Part shown: positions 1-22,640 of the stretch, piece after piece
How positions within the stretch are numbered: the first letter of the stretch is position 1
Layout: every line of letters begins with the position of its first letter
Assembly: GCF_963576545.1 (NCBI RefSeq)
Contig: NC_083644.1
Coordinates: forward strand, 22,209,893-22,273,892
Source: Limanda limanda
Lineage: Eukaryota; Chordata; Actinopteri; Pleuronectiformes; Pleuronectidae
Direction: 5' to 3'
Length of the DNA: 64,000 nucleotides
Notes under the pieces: model-generated
What the model saw: only the letters and a program-made list of their open reading frames with translations
The model's database searches: none
Told to the model about the DNA's origin: nothing
Position numbers and translations under genes: made by a program

Positions 1-10099
<10,099 letters not shown>

Positions 10100-10675
10100 C
10101 CCCGAATACCCCCGGCCCCAGTTACCCATTATCCTGAGTCTTTTCACTGTAAAGTACTTGTTTACCTTCCACAAGCTTTTTTTTCTTTAGGAACAATGAC
10201 AACACATGCAATTGAGCTCTTTTCACTATGGCACTGAGGTGTTTTTGCTGGAGATGTCGAAGATAACTAAGTCACCGGAGAAACATGAAGGTTGTGTGAT
10301 AACGTTGTAAGGGCAGCGCTGCTCGGAGCCGGAGGAATGCTATCGTGTTTACACAGCGGGTAAAAGGTCTGAGCAGGCCCGGGGGACACGCCCACTTCCT
10401 GAGGCCAAATCCACCCACTTCCTCTACTGCAGGAAATGGCATCTGGAATTTTTTTCGATAATTGAATCAGCAAATGTTTTCTTTTTTTATTCTCTTTTTT
10501 TCCTGTTGTGTTGGCACAGTAAATGACTGACGGGCGGTGCAGTTCTCTCAGCTAAGTCTGACTCACATTTGTACAGTTTGTCTCATATACCTGACAGTAT
10601 TTTATTGAAAGTGTATGGCTAAATCTGCAATAAATGTAACTAGTTTTATAAAATAAAAATACTTACTGATTAAGA
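10100..10675 (+). other. kdr: kdr 3' UTR with two polyadenylation signals
   Basis: Non-coding stretch after the kdr stop. AATAAA hexamers at 10629-10634 and 10652-10657 are the likely polyadenylation signals; the transcript end is inferred, not seen. Bases 10120-10171, just after the stop, are the reverse complement of an intron segment at 5715-5765. Confidence 0.7.
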
Positions 10676-11628
10676 TGCTACTTGAGTTTGGATTTTTGGT
10701 CTGACAAGGAAACTTAAGGGGCCGGTTTGTATGTTTCTTTGTATCATCTCTCATTTCCTTTCTCTGGGACACTCGTTAAGAAAACGACACTTTCTCAGCC
10801 TTGGTCATTCCCCCCTTGTGTGTTTGTGTGTGTGTGTGTATATGGGAACAATGCTCTTCCAGCCTTGGGCATTTTCTAACCTATATTAAGCCCACAGTAC
10901 CCACAATAGTCCAGTCAAGGCCAGTATGATAACAAAGGAAAGGAAAAATACAGAAAGCAAGTGTGGAATAAAGAATAAAATCCTCCTCATAGGATTGATA
11001 ATGATCTTTTCCAAAACTTCCATGACATGTCATCATGTCTGAAACCTTACTGCCGGAGGGAAGCAGTGTATGTGTAATGTGTTCACTTGTTGCATGAAGC
11101 AGTAAATGTTTCTGGAGTATTTACCGCGGCTGTTGAGGGTGGGACTAAAAGCTCATAGACATGGGTGTCTGGTCTCAGTGGATGATGAGGGCCCATGCTA
11201 ACACAAAGTGTTTTGTCTACGAACAAGCACAACAAACACTTGCTAATAATAGTGAACCGGGGGAAACAGCTCGCGGCCTTGGAGGAGCAGTTTCCACTCT
11301 TCCACACGCAACACCGGGGGGTTAAATTAAAAAAGTCCTCCCTCATTACCGCTGCAGGAGGCCGGGGGGGCCACTCATTGTCTGTGAGTGTTTTCAAGAC
11401 AGGGGAGAGGGGATTTTAAGACCTGCTGTTTCTCATGATAGTGCAAAAGCATAAATAACAGATATAAGACACTGTGTTTGATCAAAGTAATTGAGAAAAA
11501 AAGTTGTGAATCCACAAATCAAAGGAAGTCAGCATAAGTCCGTATTTCTGCCACTCTCATGGGCTTTGCGAGTACTGAGCAACAGGGCCCTCTGCTGTGC
11601 GACAGATGCAATTTTCCTTTTCTCTTTA
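10676..11628. other. Intergenic spacer downstream of kdr
   Basis: No gene recognised. It holds a short TG run (about 10813-10838) and plain sequence up to the Tc1/mariner insertion. Confidence 0.5.
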
Positions 11629-14321
11629 CAGTTTTTTTCAGTCGCTAACAAGCGTTTTTCTAAACAGTAGTCACATTTTCAAAACTCTAAACACGATTAG
11701 CACAACATCGGTCCTTTGTGGCCATACCATTCACACATTTCATGTTGTTTTCACACAATATGCAGTCAGTGAACACATTTATATAATGCTTACATTTTCT
11801 TAACAGACAAGCTATACCTCCAAACAAAATTATGGATTGTTTTTGTATTATTTACAAATGTTAACACACAACATCCCACAATTGCAAACACAATATTCCA
11901 AACCTTAGATACAGTATAAAAACCTCTGCTTCTGTAATACAGTAATATCAGTTCTAAAACAATATATCTCAGCGCCCAATCACAAACAATCACAAACAAT
12001 TGAATAATTGACACACAGCTGATGTATGTTGGGTATATTGGGTCAACCACAGCTGATTCCACTCTGGCTTAGAATCAATGGCATTACTAAAAGGAGGACT
12101 TTGAGGAGTGATGTTTTTGGAAACAGAAACCGAAAAAGATGTCTGGACGAGGAAGAGTTAGAGCAAGGGGCCCAGGGAGAAGAGCAGGCCCAGTGAGAGG
12201 AGCAGTGAGAGGTGTAGTAGTGAGAGGAGCAGGAGTAGTGAGAGGAGCAGGAGAAGTGAGAGGAGCAGGTCCAGGGAGAAGAGCAGGCCTAAGGAGAGGG
12301 CAAGGTAGAGGTATAAGAATGCGTGGTGGTGGCATTCTAAGGGCTACAAGGGCAGTGGTGAGTGATGGAATTCGTGCCACTATCATTGACCATGTGATAA
12401 ACCACGGTCTTTCACTAAGGGAGGCTGGTGAAAGAGTACAGCCCAATTTGGGGCGGTCAACGGTTGCGTCAATTATACGCATCTTTCAACAAACCAACAG
12501 GTAAGTTTGCATTTTACATGGATTGTTTCTATTCTCACTTGACATGTCAATGAGGCCATACAGTAATGCATATGTTGATTTTTTTTGTCCCTCAAAAGAA
12601 TGCAACGTCTTCCTCCCTCTGGGGGAAGAGGCAAGCTCCTTAATCATCAACAAGAGCTTGCCATAGTAGATATGGTTGTTGCAAATAACGCAATTAAACT
12701 GCATGAGATTCAAAGCAGAATTTTGGAGGACCAAGAGATATTTCACAATATCAATAGCATCAGCCTCGCAACCATTACGCGGACATTGTCCAAACACAGA
12801 GTGCGGATGAAACAGCTCTACACTGTTCCCTTTGAGAGGAACAGTGAGCGAGTCAAGGTGCTACGACAACAATATGTCCAGGTATAGTGTGTATATTCAA
12901 TTCAATGTACAGTTCTATAAGCTTTGCACTTTTCAAGTAGGTAACCTACTCAGAAATAGGTTACAGTACTGTATGGTATATAGTACTATAATGGCATGAT
13001 TTACATAAATTTTGTTTTAGAGAGTTATGGAATTGGAGGCCAACCAGGCCCCTCATGAATTCGTATACGTGGATGAGGCAGGATTTAATCTGGCCAAAAG
13101 GCGTCGACGTGGAAGAAATGTCATTGGAAAAAGGGCCACAGTTGATGTTCCTGGACAGAGAGGGGCAAATATCACTATGTGTGCGGCAAATTCAAATGCA
13201 GGATCACTCCTCCACAAATGTCAGGTTGGACCTTACAACACCGAGCGCCTCCTTGCTTTTCTCGATGATCTCCACCAGCGCCTGGTTCCAGAGCAGGATC
13301 AGGAGGGTGAAAACAGGAGGACCTTCGTTATCACCTGGGACAACGTGGCCTTCCATCACTCACAAGCAGTTACAGCATGGTTTGAGGTCCACCCAAGACT
13401 GATTCGTCTATTTCTTCCACCCTATTCACCTTTCCTCAACCCCATAGAGGAGTTCTTTTCTACATGGAGGTGGAAAGTCTATGACCATCAGCCACATGAC
13501 CAGTTGTCCCTCCTTGAAGCCATGGATGCTGGCTGCAGGGACATCACAGTTGATGATTGTCAAGGGTGGATCAGGCATTCCAAGCAGTTTTATCCAAGGT
13601 GTATCGCCTTGGATAACATCAGATGCGATGTGGATGAAAACTTGTGGCCTAACCCTGAAGATCGCAGGGATTAGATAAAGGAATTTTGTGCTTTTTTTAG
13701 TTCTCCCTTTTTACTGGGCTTTTTGGTGTTGCTTTTTTGTTCATGGATATTTTGTTAACTTTAAACAATACTGTAAAACGTTTTCTGTTGTATCATACTG
13801 TAAACAGTATTTCTACTATACCTCCTGTAGTAAACAGTAAAGAAAAAAAAACTGATTCGCTTTTTACTGGAATGCTTTTGAATGTGAACATTACATGTGG
13901 ATATACAGTACAGTTCCCAACCAAAAAAGTTGGCATAAAAAACAGTGGATTGCATGTTTTGCATACAAATACCTGTAAAACTGAAACATAAAAGTCTATG
14001 CAGTTTTGTAATGTCCACAATAGCCAGTATTTTGAAACCTGGTGTACTTTGATTGGCTGCATGTTCCTTGTGAAGTGAAAACAAGAGTTATTCTTATTTC
14101 ATTTTGAGTCAGATGTCCAGTGTTTTGGTAAAGTTAGTGTGTGCAGAGAAAGATGTCTTCTATTTTGAAATGAAGAGTTAGTATATAGTTTACAAAATGT
14201 GCTTTTGAGAAGAAAATGATCTATTTGGCCAATTGTGTTTTGTAGGTGTAAGTCTGTGTTAAGAGTTTAGAAAAAGTATTTTAAGTATAGGTAAGCGCTC
14301 GTTAGCGATGGAAAAAAACTG
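11629..14321 (+). mobile_element. Intact Tc1/mariner-superfamily transposon, DD35E type
   Basis: A 2,693-bp element bounded by TA dinucleotides (11627-11628 and 14322-14323), the usual target duplication of this superfamily. Its ends are inverted repeats of about 27 bp that start CAGTTTTTTTC and continue with TCGCTAAC(A/G)AGCG at both sides, with only a few mismatches. Inside is a complete three-exon transposase. The superfamily moves by cut-and-paste. The intact frame and well-matched ends suggest recent insertion or an active family. The region 13,675-14,321 after the stop is non-coding. Confidence 0.88.
12139..13674 (+). CDS. Tc1/mariner-type transposase with introns
   Basis: Cut-and-paste transposase expected to act on the 11,629-14,321 element ends. 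Exons 12139-12500, 12599-12881 and 13021-13674 join in phase 2 then phase 0 to about 432 residues without a stop; both introns are under 150 bp with GT-AG borders. Residues about 3-55 are an arginine/glycine-rich repeat (RG boxes), residues about 70-120 a helix-turn-helix (DGIRATIIDHVINHGLSLRE), and about 125-215 a second DNA-binding region. The catalytic triad is Asp233 (VYVDEAG), Asp322 (ITWDNV) and Glu358 (LNPIEEF), with 35 residues between the last two, so DD35E. PPYSPFLNPIE is the superfamily signature. The RG-rich start is unusual. Start chosen at the first ATG of the frame; an internal start after the RG region is possible. Confidence 0.88.
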
Positions 14322-14660
14322 TAATTGGTATGTGATATGTGCAGGAGAACGGAGGGTGAACCTGTCAAGTAAATATTAAGCATTACTTACATGACAAATG
14401 CTTCATGTGACAGTGTCTTGCAGACTTGTTCAGACGACAGACAAAGATTCTGGACTGCGTGTGTGTGTGTGTCTTGGACAAAGGGACGACACGTCTCCCA
14501 CTGCAGGAACTCAGTCTAATTTCCTCAGGAATGGACAAAAAGGACGTGGGCAGATCCCTGCACTGGCAGGAAATAAGTTGGCATTCAAACATCACCAGTC
14601 TCAGTGTAATGGTGCAGGTTGAGCCAAAAAGCCAGTTAACCAAAAGCAGCCAGACCAGAC
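14322..14660. other. Short spacer between two transposons
   Basis: About 340 bp with a TG run near 14459-14472. The last nine bases (14652-14660, AGACCAGAC) are the left target duplication of the following element. No gene. Confidence 0.6.
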
Positions 14661-15297
14661 AACCCAGTCTCATCAGGAAACGTTCAGTGGGAACGTTGGT
14701 CCACTTGGACAAACGTTTCCATCTCACAATCTGGCCTATCAGATTGTGAGATGGAAATGTTTGGTCCGCCCATTGTTTTGCATTGACGTGTTTTCACGTC
14801 ACGTGACTCCCGAGTTCCCGTCTCCGGAAAGGAAAACATGGCGGACAGTCCTTGTTTTTTCAGATAAAAACATGATTTTGTAACTTAGTCTGGGCATAAA
14901 AATACATTCTGACACCATTTCTAGCGAGAAATGTGGTCTTTGCTTCCACAGTCTTCAGCCAGTTTGTGCTTATGATATATATTTTAATAGTTATCACGAA
15001 TGTTTTTATCGTTGCTATGGTGGTTGCTATGACGCTGCCATGCACACAACGTCGTAGCGTGCTGTTTAAATCACCGTCCCTGCGTGGTGTCGTTCAGTGA
15101 TTGAATATGTTATTCATGTTAAATAATATTAATATTTGAGGCTAGATTACACCTCTAATGCGAAGGATCTTGCGAGTCTGTTCAGAGGCGGACATGAGTG
15201 TGACACCGGACCGAGATCGCGAACGGACCAGAACTGACGTGTGGCTGGCGTAAAAAAAAGTTTTGTAAACATTCTGTCCATTTAACTTAGCGCTGTT
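14661..15297 (+). repeat. Left terminal inverted repeat of the foldback element
   Basis: Reverse complement of 18086-18721. It includes CACGTCACGTGACTC near 14795, a cluster of ACGT-core sites, and the subterminal hairpin. Differences from the right arm include a T/C change near 14760, GAA/GTG near 15104 and A/G near 15231. Confidence 0.88.
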
Positions 15298-16195
15298 CAT
15301 TGTAGTATTAATGTGTTTGAATAAGTCAGTCTGCCGATTACCAGCTACTGATTTAAAGTGAAACATCTATTGCTATCCTCTGTGTTAATTTCTTTAATGT
15401 TAAGAATGTTTCTCATACGACCTTATCAGATTGCATTGTGAAACATCTGGGTCACCTACTTTTAGTGTTAACAAGAGGGTGAACTTACTTATGACTGGAT
15501 GTATTTAGCACTGATACACAAGCTTGATGTTACACATCTTAAACAATATGATATGGTTGCCACTTAGACAACAAGACCTGTGTGCTTTGCTGTTACTATA
15601 ACTCACTGAACCTCAGATAAAGAAAGTAATTTTCTGACTTCCGTTACTGAGGTACTCTCTACAGAATGTAACGTGCCCATTCTACTTCAAATCCATTGGA
15701 TCATTGTGTGTTTATGTTGCTTAAAGCAGAGCATTCACTGCTTTAATGTAATCAACATCTTATCTGCCAATATCATGGTGTAAAAGTGCAAGGAAATACC
15801 AATATGTTATGATCAATGTCATTTATTGTGCACAAACATTACATTAAGGCATCTGCTGGAAATTATATGATCAACAATTCTCAGACGGCAGCTCTGGACA
15901 AAGTTCTGTGACTCCAGGTCTGCCCGGATGGTGTGATGTAAACAGGGGGTTAGCATCAGGAGTGGAAGCTGCAGGAGGGACCGTGGAGCTGAGGCAGCTT
16001 CTCTTGAGAATAACTGAAGAACACAAACAAAACATAGTGTTAAATTATGAAGATGGTTCCCTCTGATTTTTTTTTTAAAAACATAAACGTCAGACAGGTC
16101 CCTAAAAAATAAATATGCTAAAGCTAACAGCTACCAAACACCAAGCTAATAGCAGGGCCCACCAGTAGCAACAGTAGCATGGCAGCAGATTTTAC

Positions 16196-18056
16196 TTAAT
16201 CACAGCGCTCACATTTCTTCATCAGTGGAGAAGTACTTCGCCATATTTCCTCTTCAGAGGAGGATTCCTCCAAACCTGCTGCAGCCTGCTCAGCTTGAAC
16301 TCTGTGGAATCTTCTCTTGAGCACGCAGACAAGGCCCTCATGTCCCATCTCCATAAATGCGTCAGTACTACCTGAGAATATATGATAAAAAACAAAACGT
16401 TTTAAAAGTGCGTTTGTATGTATATATACACACATACAAGGCTTTCTTTTCTGCAGAAATCCATTTCCTGAGTTGATGTCTCTGCTTATGCCATCTAAAA
16501 TGTGAAACCAAATATATTTTTTGTATACCAATACAAGATGTCCAATGTAACACCAATAAAATCCAGTCTACTACACTAACATTTTAATGCCTCTGCAATA
16601 GCGAGTCGCCGGAGGCATTACTGCATGTTTTCGGGTTGTCTAACTGTGTATTTGTCTTAAAGTCAAAAGGTCAAGGCCACACTGACCTCATGTTATGGTT
16701 TCAGTTGCCAAGAGGTTACAGTGACATTTATATGAGAGAAAATATGTAGAAATATGTAGACGGACACTGCACTGGTTAGTGATGTTCTCAACATTCTTTG
16801 CACAGTCTGTCAAAACAAAATTAGAGTTACAAATGTTAATGCACAACAACCCATTGCAGATATACGGCTAGTATTTGCACACCACATCGGGTCAAAACAA
16901 AACTGCAGTCTGTGAAACAAGCAGTTTTGGTAGATATAAGGGAAATGCTAATATTTCTGCATGAAACGTATTCAGTCCCTTAAGCAAAATAATAATGATG
17001 GCAGGCCGCAACCTCAATGCCTTCGTCTACTTTGCTTAGAGACTAGTTTGCGGAGTCTCGTGCTGCCGCCCACTGACCGATACATCATCGCTCTTTTCTG
17101 AAACTAATGAAGGCAAATTCAAACATGTAGACAGAAATAAACAGTATAAATGAAAAGGTGTAAATATTATTAATAACATAATGTTTGATGGGGGTCATCA
17201 TTATACATAACAGAGGAAAACTTTGCAGATGCATTCCTTAAATTTTCTTGCCTTCCTTTGGAAAAAGTTGTTTTCCCAGTTGAACAACCACAGCAGGGAA
17301 GCATGATTGATCAAAACTCTTTCAGTGTGATATTAACTTGTATTTCAGCCAGCGTACTTTGGGGATTTAATACAAATTTATATTTGGCACATTATATAAA
17401 ATGGTGTTTCTGGTATGTAACTTAAAAGTACCTCTTTAATGGTAGGATAATTTCTCCCCCTCATCTTCCTTGTGGTACGTGGATGATGGAAGTGGGCTCA
17501 ACCCGGCTTCTCTTTCTCTCCAGGCTGCCCTTCCTCCTCTTCATCAAGCAAAACAAACTGTTCGGTCCAAGTTATTGACGTTAATGAAACTCCTGTAGCT
17601 TCACTTGGATCCTCCTTGATTAAAAAACAGAACATAGCAATTGTTTTATAAAATGAATCGCAACTCCATAACATGAAAACATTATTGTCATATTGCATAC
17701 TATACATTAAACCAAAATGATCTGTTATTGAGGAGTAATGGTCGAGAAATACACTCCTTATTAATCTAAAGCATTCATAAATCAAATTCATGTTTATATT
17801 TATATTGTAGCGTCCCTTAATGATGAGCTATGCGTCTTGAACTAGTTTCAAAAACCATGTTTTCACCTCCCAGGTAAGCACATGCTACCTAGGGCTGAAG
17901 CATGTGGCTAACAATGGCATATTAGCTGAAGAAATGCATCCATTGTGTTTATCGACGGACTCCGCATCCGCTGTCTCAGCACTCAGACTGTAAACCTAGA
18001 TCGTAATAGATCTTTAAAAACAATAAACTACTTACCTGACAGAAGGAAGATGACAT
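16196..18056 (-). CDS. Candidate three-exon gene inside the foldback element
   Basis: Not recognised. Three pieces on the - strand join in frame: 18056-18036 (starts MSSSFCQ, donor GTAAGT), 17614-17503 (starts EDPSEATGVSLTS, acceptor TCAAG, donor GTTGAG) and 16371-16196 (starts STDAFMEMGHEG after the junction Gly, acceptor CTCAG, stop TAA at 16196-16198), giving about 105 residues. The phases (0, then 1) agree, which is not expected by chance at every junction. The product would be acidic, with DEEEEG in exon 2 and ESSSEEE in exon 3, and ends KKCERCD. An AATAAA on the - strand at 15822-15827 would suit its 3' end. No known domain is visible. The second donor is weak, so the model may be wrong; a captured host gene fragment is an alternative. 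Confidence 0.35.
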
Positions 18057-18085
18057 CGTTGTCTTCCAAATGGTCCGTGTTTATG

Positions 18086-18721
18086 ACAGCGCTAAGTTAA
18101 ATGGACAGAATGTTTACAAAACCTTTTTTTACGCCAGCCACACGTCAGTTCCGGTCCGTTCGCGATCTCGGTCCGGTGTCACACTCATGTCCGCCTCTGA
18201 ACAGACTCGCAAGATCCTTCGCATTAGAGGTGTAATCTAGCCTCAAATATTAATATTATTTAACATGAATAACATACACAATCACTGAACGACACCACGC
18301 AGGGACGGTGATTTAAACAGCACGCTACGACGTTGTGTGCATGGCAGCGTCATAGCAACCACCATAGCAACGATAAAAACATTCGTGATAACTATTAAAA
18401 TATATATCATAAGCACAAACTGGCTGAAGACTGTGGAAGCAAAGACCACATTTCTCGCTAGAAATGGTGTCAGAATGTATTTTTATGCCCAGACTAAGTT
18501 ACAAAATCATGTTTTTATCTGAAAAAACAAGGACTGTCCGCCATGTTTTCCTTTCCGGAGACGGGAACTCGGGAGTCACGTGACGTGAAAACACGTCAAT
18601 GCAAAACAATGGGCGGACCAAACGTTTCCATCTCACAATCTGATAGGCCAGATTGTGAGATGGAAACGTTTGTCCAAGTGGACCAACGTTCCCACTGAAC
18701 GTTTCCTGATGAGACTGGGTT
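18086..18721 (-). repeat. Right terminal inverted repeat of the foldback element
   Basis: Mirror copy of the left arm. Its inner edge lies 30 bases upstream (on the - strand) of the candidate ATG at 18054-18056, so any promoter of the internal gene would have to sit in this arm. Confidence 0.88.
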
Positions 18722-18730
18722 GGACCAGAC

Positions 18731-19702
18731 AGTTAAACAGGCTCTCGACACAAACACATCTGGCAGCCAGTGCATGATTCTTTACAGCTGGTGCATTGTA
18801 TGTTGTGAGTTAAGAGGTTTCCTGCTCTTAATTGAATTTGTCTTATTTTTAATTCAGTTCTTCTTAACACTGACCTCTACTTTTTAAAACTGCACGTGCC
18901 CTATGAGTTTGACGATGGTGTGCCATCAGGGTGAAGTGCTGGGTGTCGTTAGGAGAATCAACCAGTGCAGGGCGCTCTCTAGGGAGAAGGCAAAAATATA
19001 TGAACATTATTCAAATCAAGCACAGCTACAAGCACGGGCTCCATATACATAATAACACAGATGAGGGTTCATCCAAACTTGCTGGCTGCATTTCAAATCT
19101 CATCATTTTGATCTAGCATCCACAGTAATTGCTAGGAGATGCTACACTGGAGTCAAACTGGACTATGTTGAGCTTGCAGGTAATTTAAATTCTAATATAA
19201 TCTGACTACATGTACTGCCATGTGAATATGACGGCCTGTGAGGAAATGTTATTCTTTATCTTTATGATTGTTTCGTTCTCATAAAACTGAGAATAACTAG
19301 AAAAATAAACAAAGATATGTACTTTTTCGTCTATATGCCTATTTCAATGTAGACAATCAAATGATGACACATGGAATCATACCTCAGTCACATGGCATTT
19401 TACTGCAGAGCATATACTTTAAGTACATGAAGATAAACTAAAGGATACAGAGACCTGAGGGGAAAAGTTGTTCTCACAGAAGGTTCAGCATTCATGAGTT
19501 AAAAACAAGAGATCACAGCGACACAGATTCAGACAAGCAGGAGAAGGTCAGGACATGCAAACACACACACACACAATTTTCTTTTGAGAACCAATCATCA
19601 AGAAAATGTATGAGCAATGAGCTGACAGTGCACTTCCTCATGTCCTCCCCACACCCATCAAGATTTAGTTGACTGGATGAGTGGATTAGTTTAACTGCAT
19701 GA
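18731..19702. other. Intergenic spacer
   Basis: No gene or clear repeat family seen; a short CA run lies at about 19559-19575. Confidence 0.5.
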
Positions 19703-19706
19703 GCGG

Positions 19707-19993
<287 letters not shown>

Positions 19994-21290
19994 TATAAAC
20001 TTTAAAATCAGCGCAAGTTCACACATACCACACATCCCTACATGATCTGACACAGGGAAGCGGCAATAAGATCATTTGACGCTTTGGTTCAAACTCCCAC
20101 CACTAAGTGGTGGTAACGCTCTAGCATCCGAGCCCCAAACTCTGCTGAACCGTGCAGTCACAGAGAGACAGACAGTGCAGCAGGATCTCTGCTGTCAGCC
20201 CTGAAAGGTGGAGGTAAAGATGCTGATGCTATGTGACATTTGGTGTTTGACTGGAAACGAGACAAAGGACAGGTGCCTTGCTGAATTATGTACATGTAAC
20301 CTTTTCAATCATCTGTAATTAGCATCTGTATAGTCACATCAGAGCATATTCACTAAAATACAAGACATATTCACACGCACATTGACAGATGTGCTTGTGA
20401 ACATGTCAGACATAAATCAGTGTGTCACATAGAGATAACACAGAGTCATTTCCTATAACCTGCCTCCGTCATTATACTGTCAGTTGACAAACAAACACAA
20501 AACCTGGGGTTAAAAAAAAGAGAGAGGAAAAACCAACTGCTATGAATCGACGCAGGGCTTAGTTGACTAACACCACGCTTGCACACAACACCCAAACACA
20601 CACACATTGATTAAATAGATACGCTTATTTCACTGACAGCCCGTTACAGCTTTATCTCACATTCTTGTCATATGCCCCAAGCTTTTAAAGGCTGCTTATA
20701 CAAGCCTGCCACTCACTTGCTGGCAGTGAAGATTGACTTCTAATGATACAAAACAACAATCTCGAGGTAAATCGATTCCCGTGGCATTTGGTGCCAGGGA
20801 CGGATGAAGCAACCGCAGAGCAAATGTGCCTCTGAATTGTCACAGACAAAAAGCAGGAAAATAGAAAAAAGAACCTGGAGGATTTCATGCCATTAAAAAC
20901 AAAATAATTCACTAAGAAAAACGACAGAAATAAAATAAATTGAATGATTTACTGTGGACAACCAAAGCTTCAGGCTAACTGTGACTTCGGTTGCTTTCGC
21001 AGTAGGTAGTGTGTGGAAGGGGAGTGGAGGTCGGGCAGCAGCAGAAGGTGACGTGGAGTTTCGTTGCAGCCTCTGGGCAGAGACTCTGAGCAGTGTTCCT
21101 ATCAGCCTGTCAGTCTCACCTGCCGCTCAACGACAGGATATGCTGCTGGGCTGCGTGGAAGTTGTTCCTCCAACACACAAAACTGTAGGATCCTTGTGTG
21201 ATTGTGTGCAGCCAGGCAGTAACACTGTTCAGGCACTGAAACTACTTGCCTACCTTCCCATACCTACCTAGCGATTAATTGATCGATCAA
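19994..21290. other. Intergenic spacer
   Basis: No gene recognised. A possible tRNA-SINE scrap in reverse orientation lies near 20085-20140 (weak). The 105-residue frame at 20954-21271 shows no known motif. Confidence 0.45.
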
Positions 21291-21606
<316 letters not shown>

Positions 21607-21825
21607 CGTAGAGTAAGTTAAAGTCATATATTTTGTGTTGCTAACACCACACAGTGTATTAAATGGATTATGACCACAGAATTCACTAATCCAGAACACT
21701 AAGATCAGCGTCCCTGCTGTTGTTCTTTCTGTTAAACTCAAGTAGAGAAGGCACCATTGATTTTCACATCTATCTATTACTTTCCCACTGTAAAATCCAG
21801 CTAAGACCAAATTTGACCTGACATT

Positions 21826-21827
<2 letters not shown>

Positions 21828-21860
<33 letters not shown>

Positions 21861-21946
21861 CACACACACACACATACACACACACACACACACACAAACA
21901 CACGCGCACACTCACACACGCACAAACACACACACACACACACACA
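21828..21946. repeat. Compound CT / CA dinucleotide repeat
   Basis: A CT run (21828-21857) followed by interrupted CA runs (21861-21946). Confidence 0.95.
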
Positions 21947-22259
21947 GCAATTAAGGGCCTAACTGAAGATCTCTTAAAAAATACAACTGTTGCAGGCACA
22001 CTGGAGACTGAAGTCAAAGCCTTGAGGGATAGAAATAACATGTCCTTGGATGCAATTCTTGTTGCATCAATCATCTTGAGCTCCAATTAATCAACCTGTA
22101 ACCAAGCCGCTAGGCTATATAAACAAGGTTTGTGGGCTATTTCGACAGAATAAATCATAGGAGATACATGGTAGCAGTAATGAATCAACCCCAGTACAAT
22201 GCATACATATCCATGTTGTGTGCTACGTAGACTGAACCGACAAAAGTATTTCTAATTTC

Positions 22260-22640
22260 CCCGCTCCCCTATGTGGGAGATCTTGTGTTTCCTCCTTCAA
22301 GCTGGGGTCGTCTACCAGAGGCCTGGGACCCAGAGGGGTCTGTGTAGTAACTTAGCTGTTCCTGGGACTGAGCTCCTCTAGACAGAGATTATTACCAATG
22401 TTTTTCCAGGAATCTGCTACTCTCCCAGTTTGGGGGTAACAGCCCTGAGTGGTCCGATTACCATCTGCCCAGTTGTTGTTCCCACTGTCCACAAGTTCTC
22501 TGCATGACTGACAGTTGAGACCGATTGGTTGAGCATGTCTATTGTGGGACTTAACTAGCACGGCTCCATCCCCTAATTGCACCTCTGCAAACACTAACTC
22601 AAAAGGACAGCGTTCATATCTGGGAAATTATCAGATTCAT
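22260..22640. repeat. Probable non-LTR retrotransposon scrap
   Basis: Phrases such as GTCGTCTACCAGAGGCCTGG and TTAGCTGTTCCTGGGACTG match, from memory, a dispersed sequence common in teleost genomes, probably the 3' part of a LINE. No open frame survives. Family assignment is not certain. Confidence 0.45.

Larger units (their letters stand above)
14661..18721. mobile_element. Foldback-like DNA transposon with ~637-bp terminal inverted repeats
   Basis: A 4,061-bp element. The left arm 14661-15297 and right arm 18086-18721 are reverse complements with only a handful of mismatches visible by eye, so the copy is young. Both tips begin AACCCAGTCTCATCAGG. The flanks AGACCAGAC (14652-14660) and GGACCAGAC (18722-18730) match in 8 of 9 bases, suggesting a 9-bp target duplication. 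Each arm carries a subterminal palindrome (two ~22-bp halves of CATCTCACAATCTG type around a 6-base loop, 14717-14762 on the left). Long arms plus 9-bp duplications suit Mutator/Foldback-type elements; the family is an inference. No transposase was recognised inside, so it is probably non-autonomous. Confidence 0.87.

Noticed and set aside
12087..12482. 131-residue Pro/Leu/Thr-rich - strand frame
   Set aside because: Antisense shadow of the RG-rich part of the transposase exon.
20085..20140. tRNA gene-like segment in reverse orientation
   Set aside because: Only weak box-like words; no full cloverleaf could be folded by eye.
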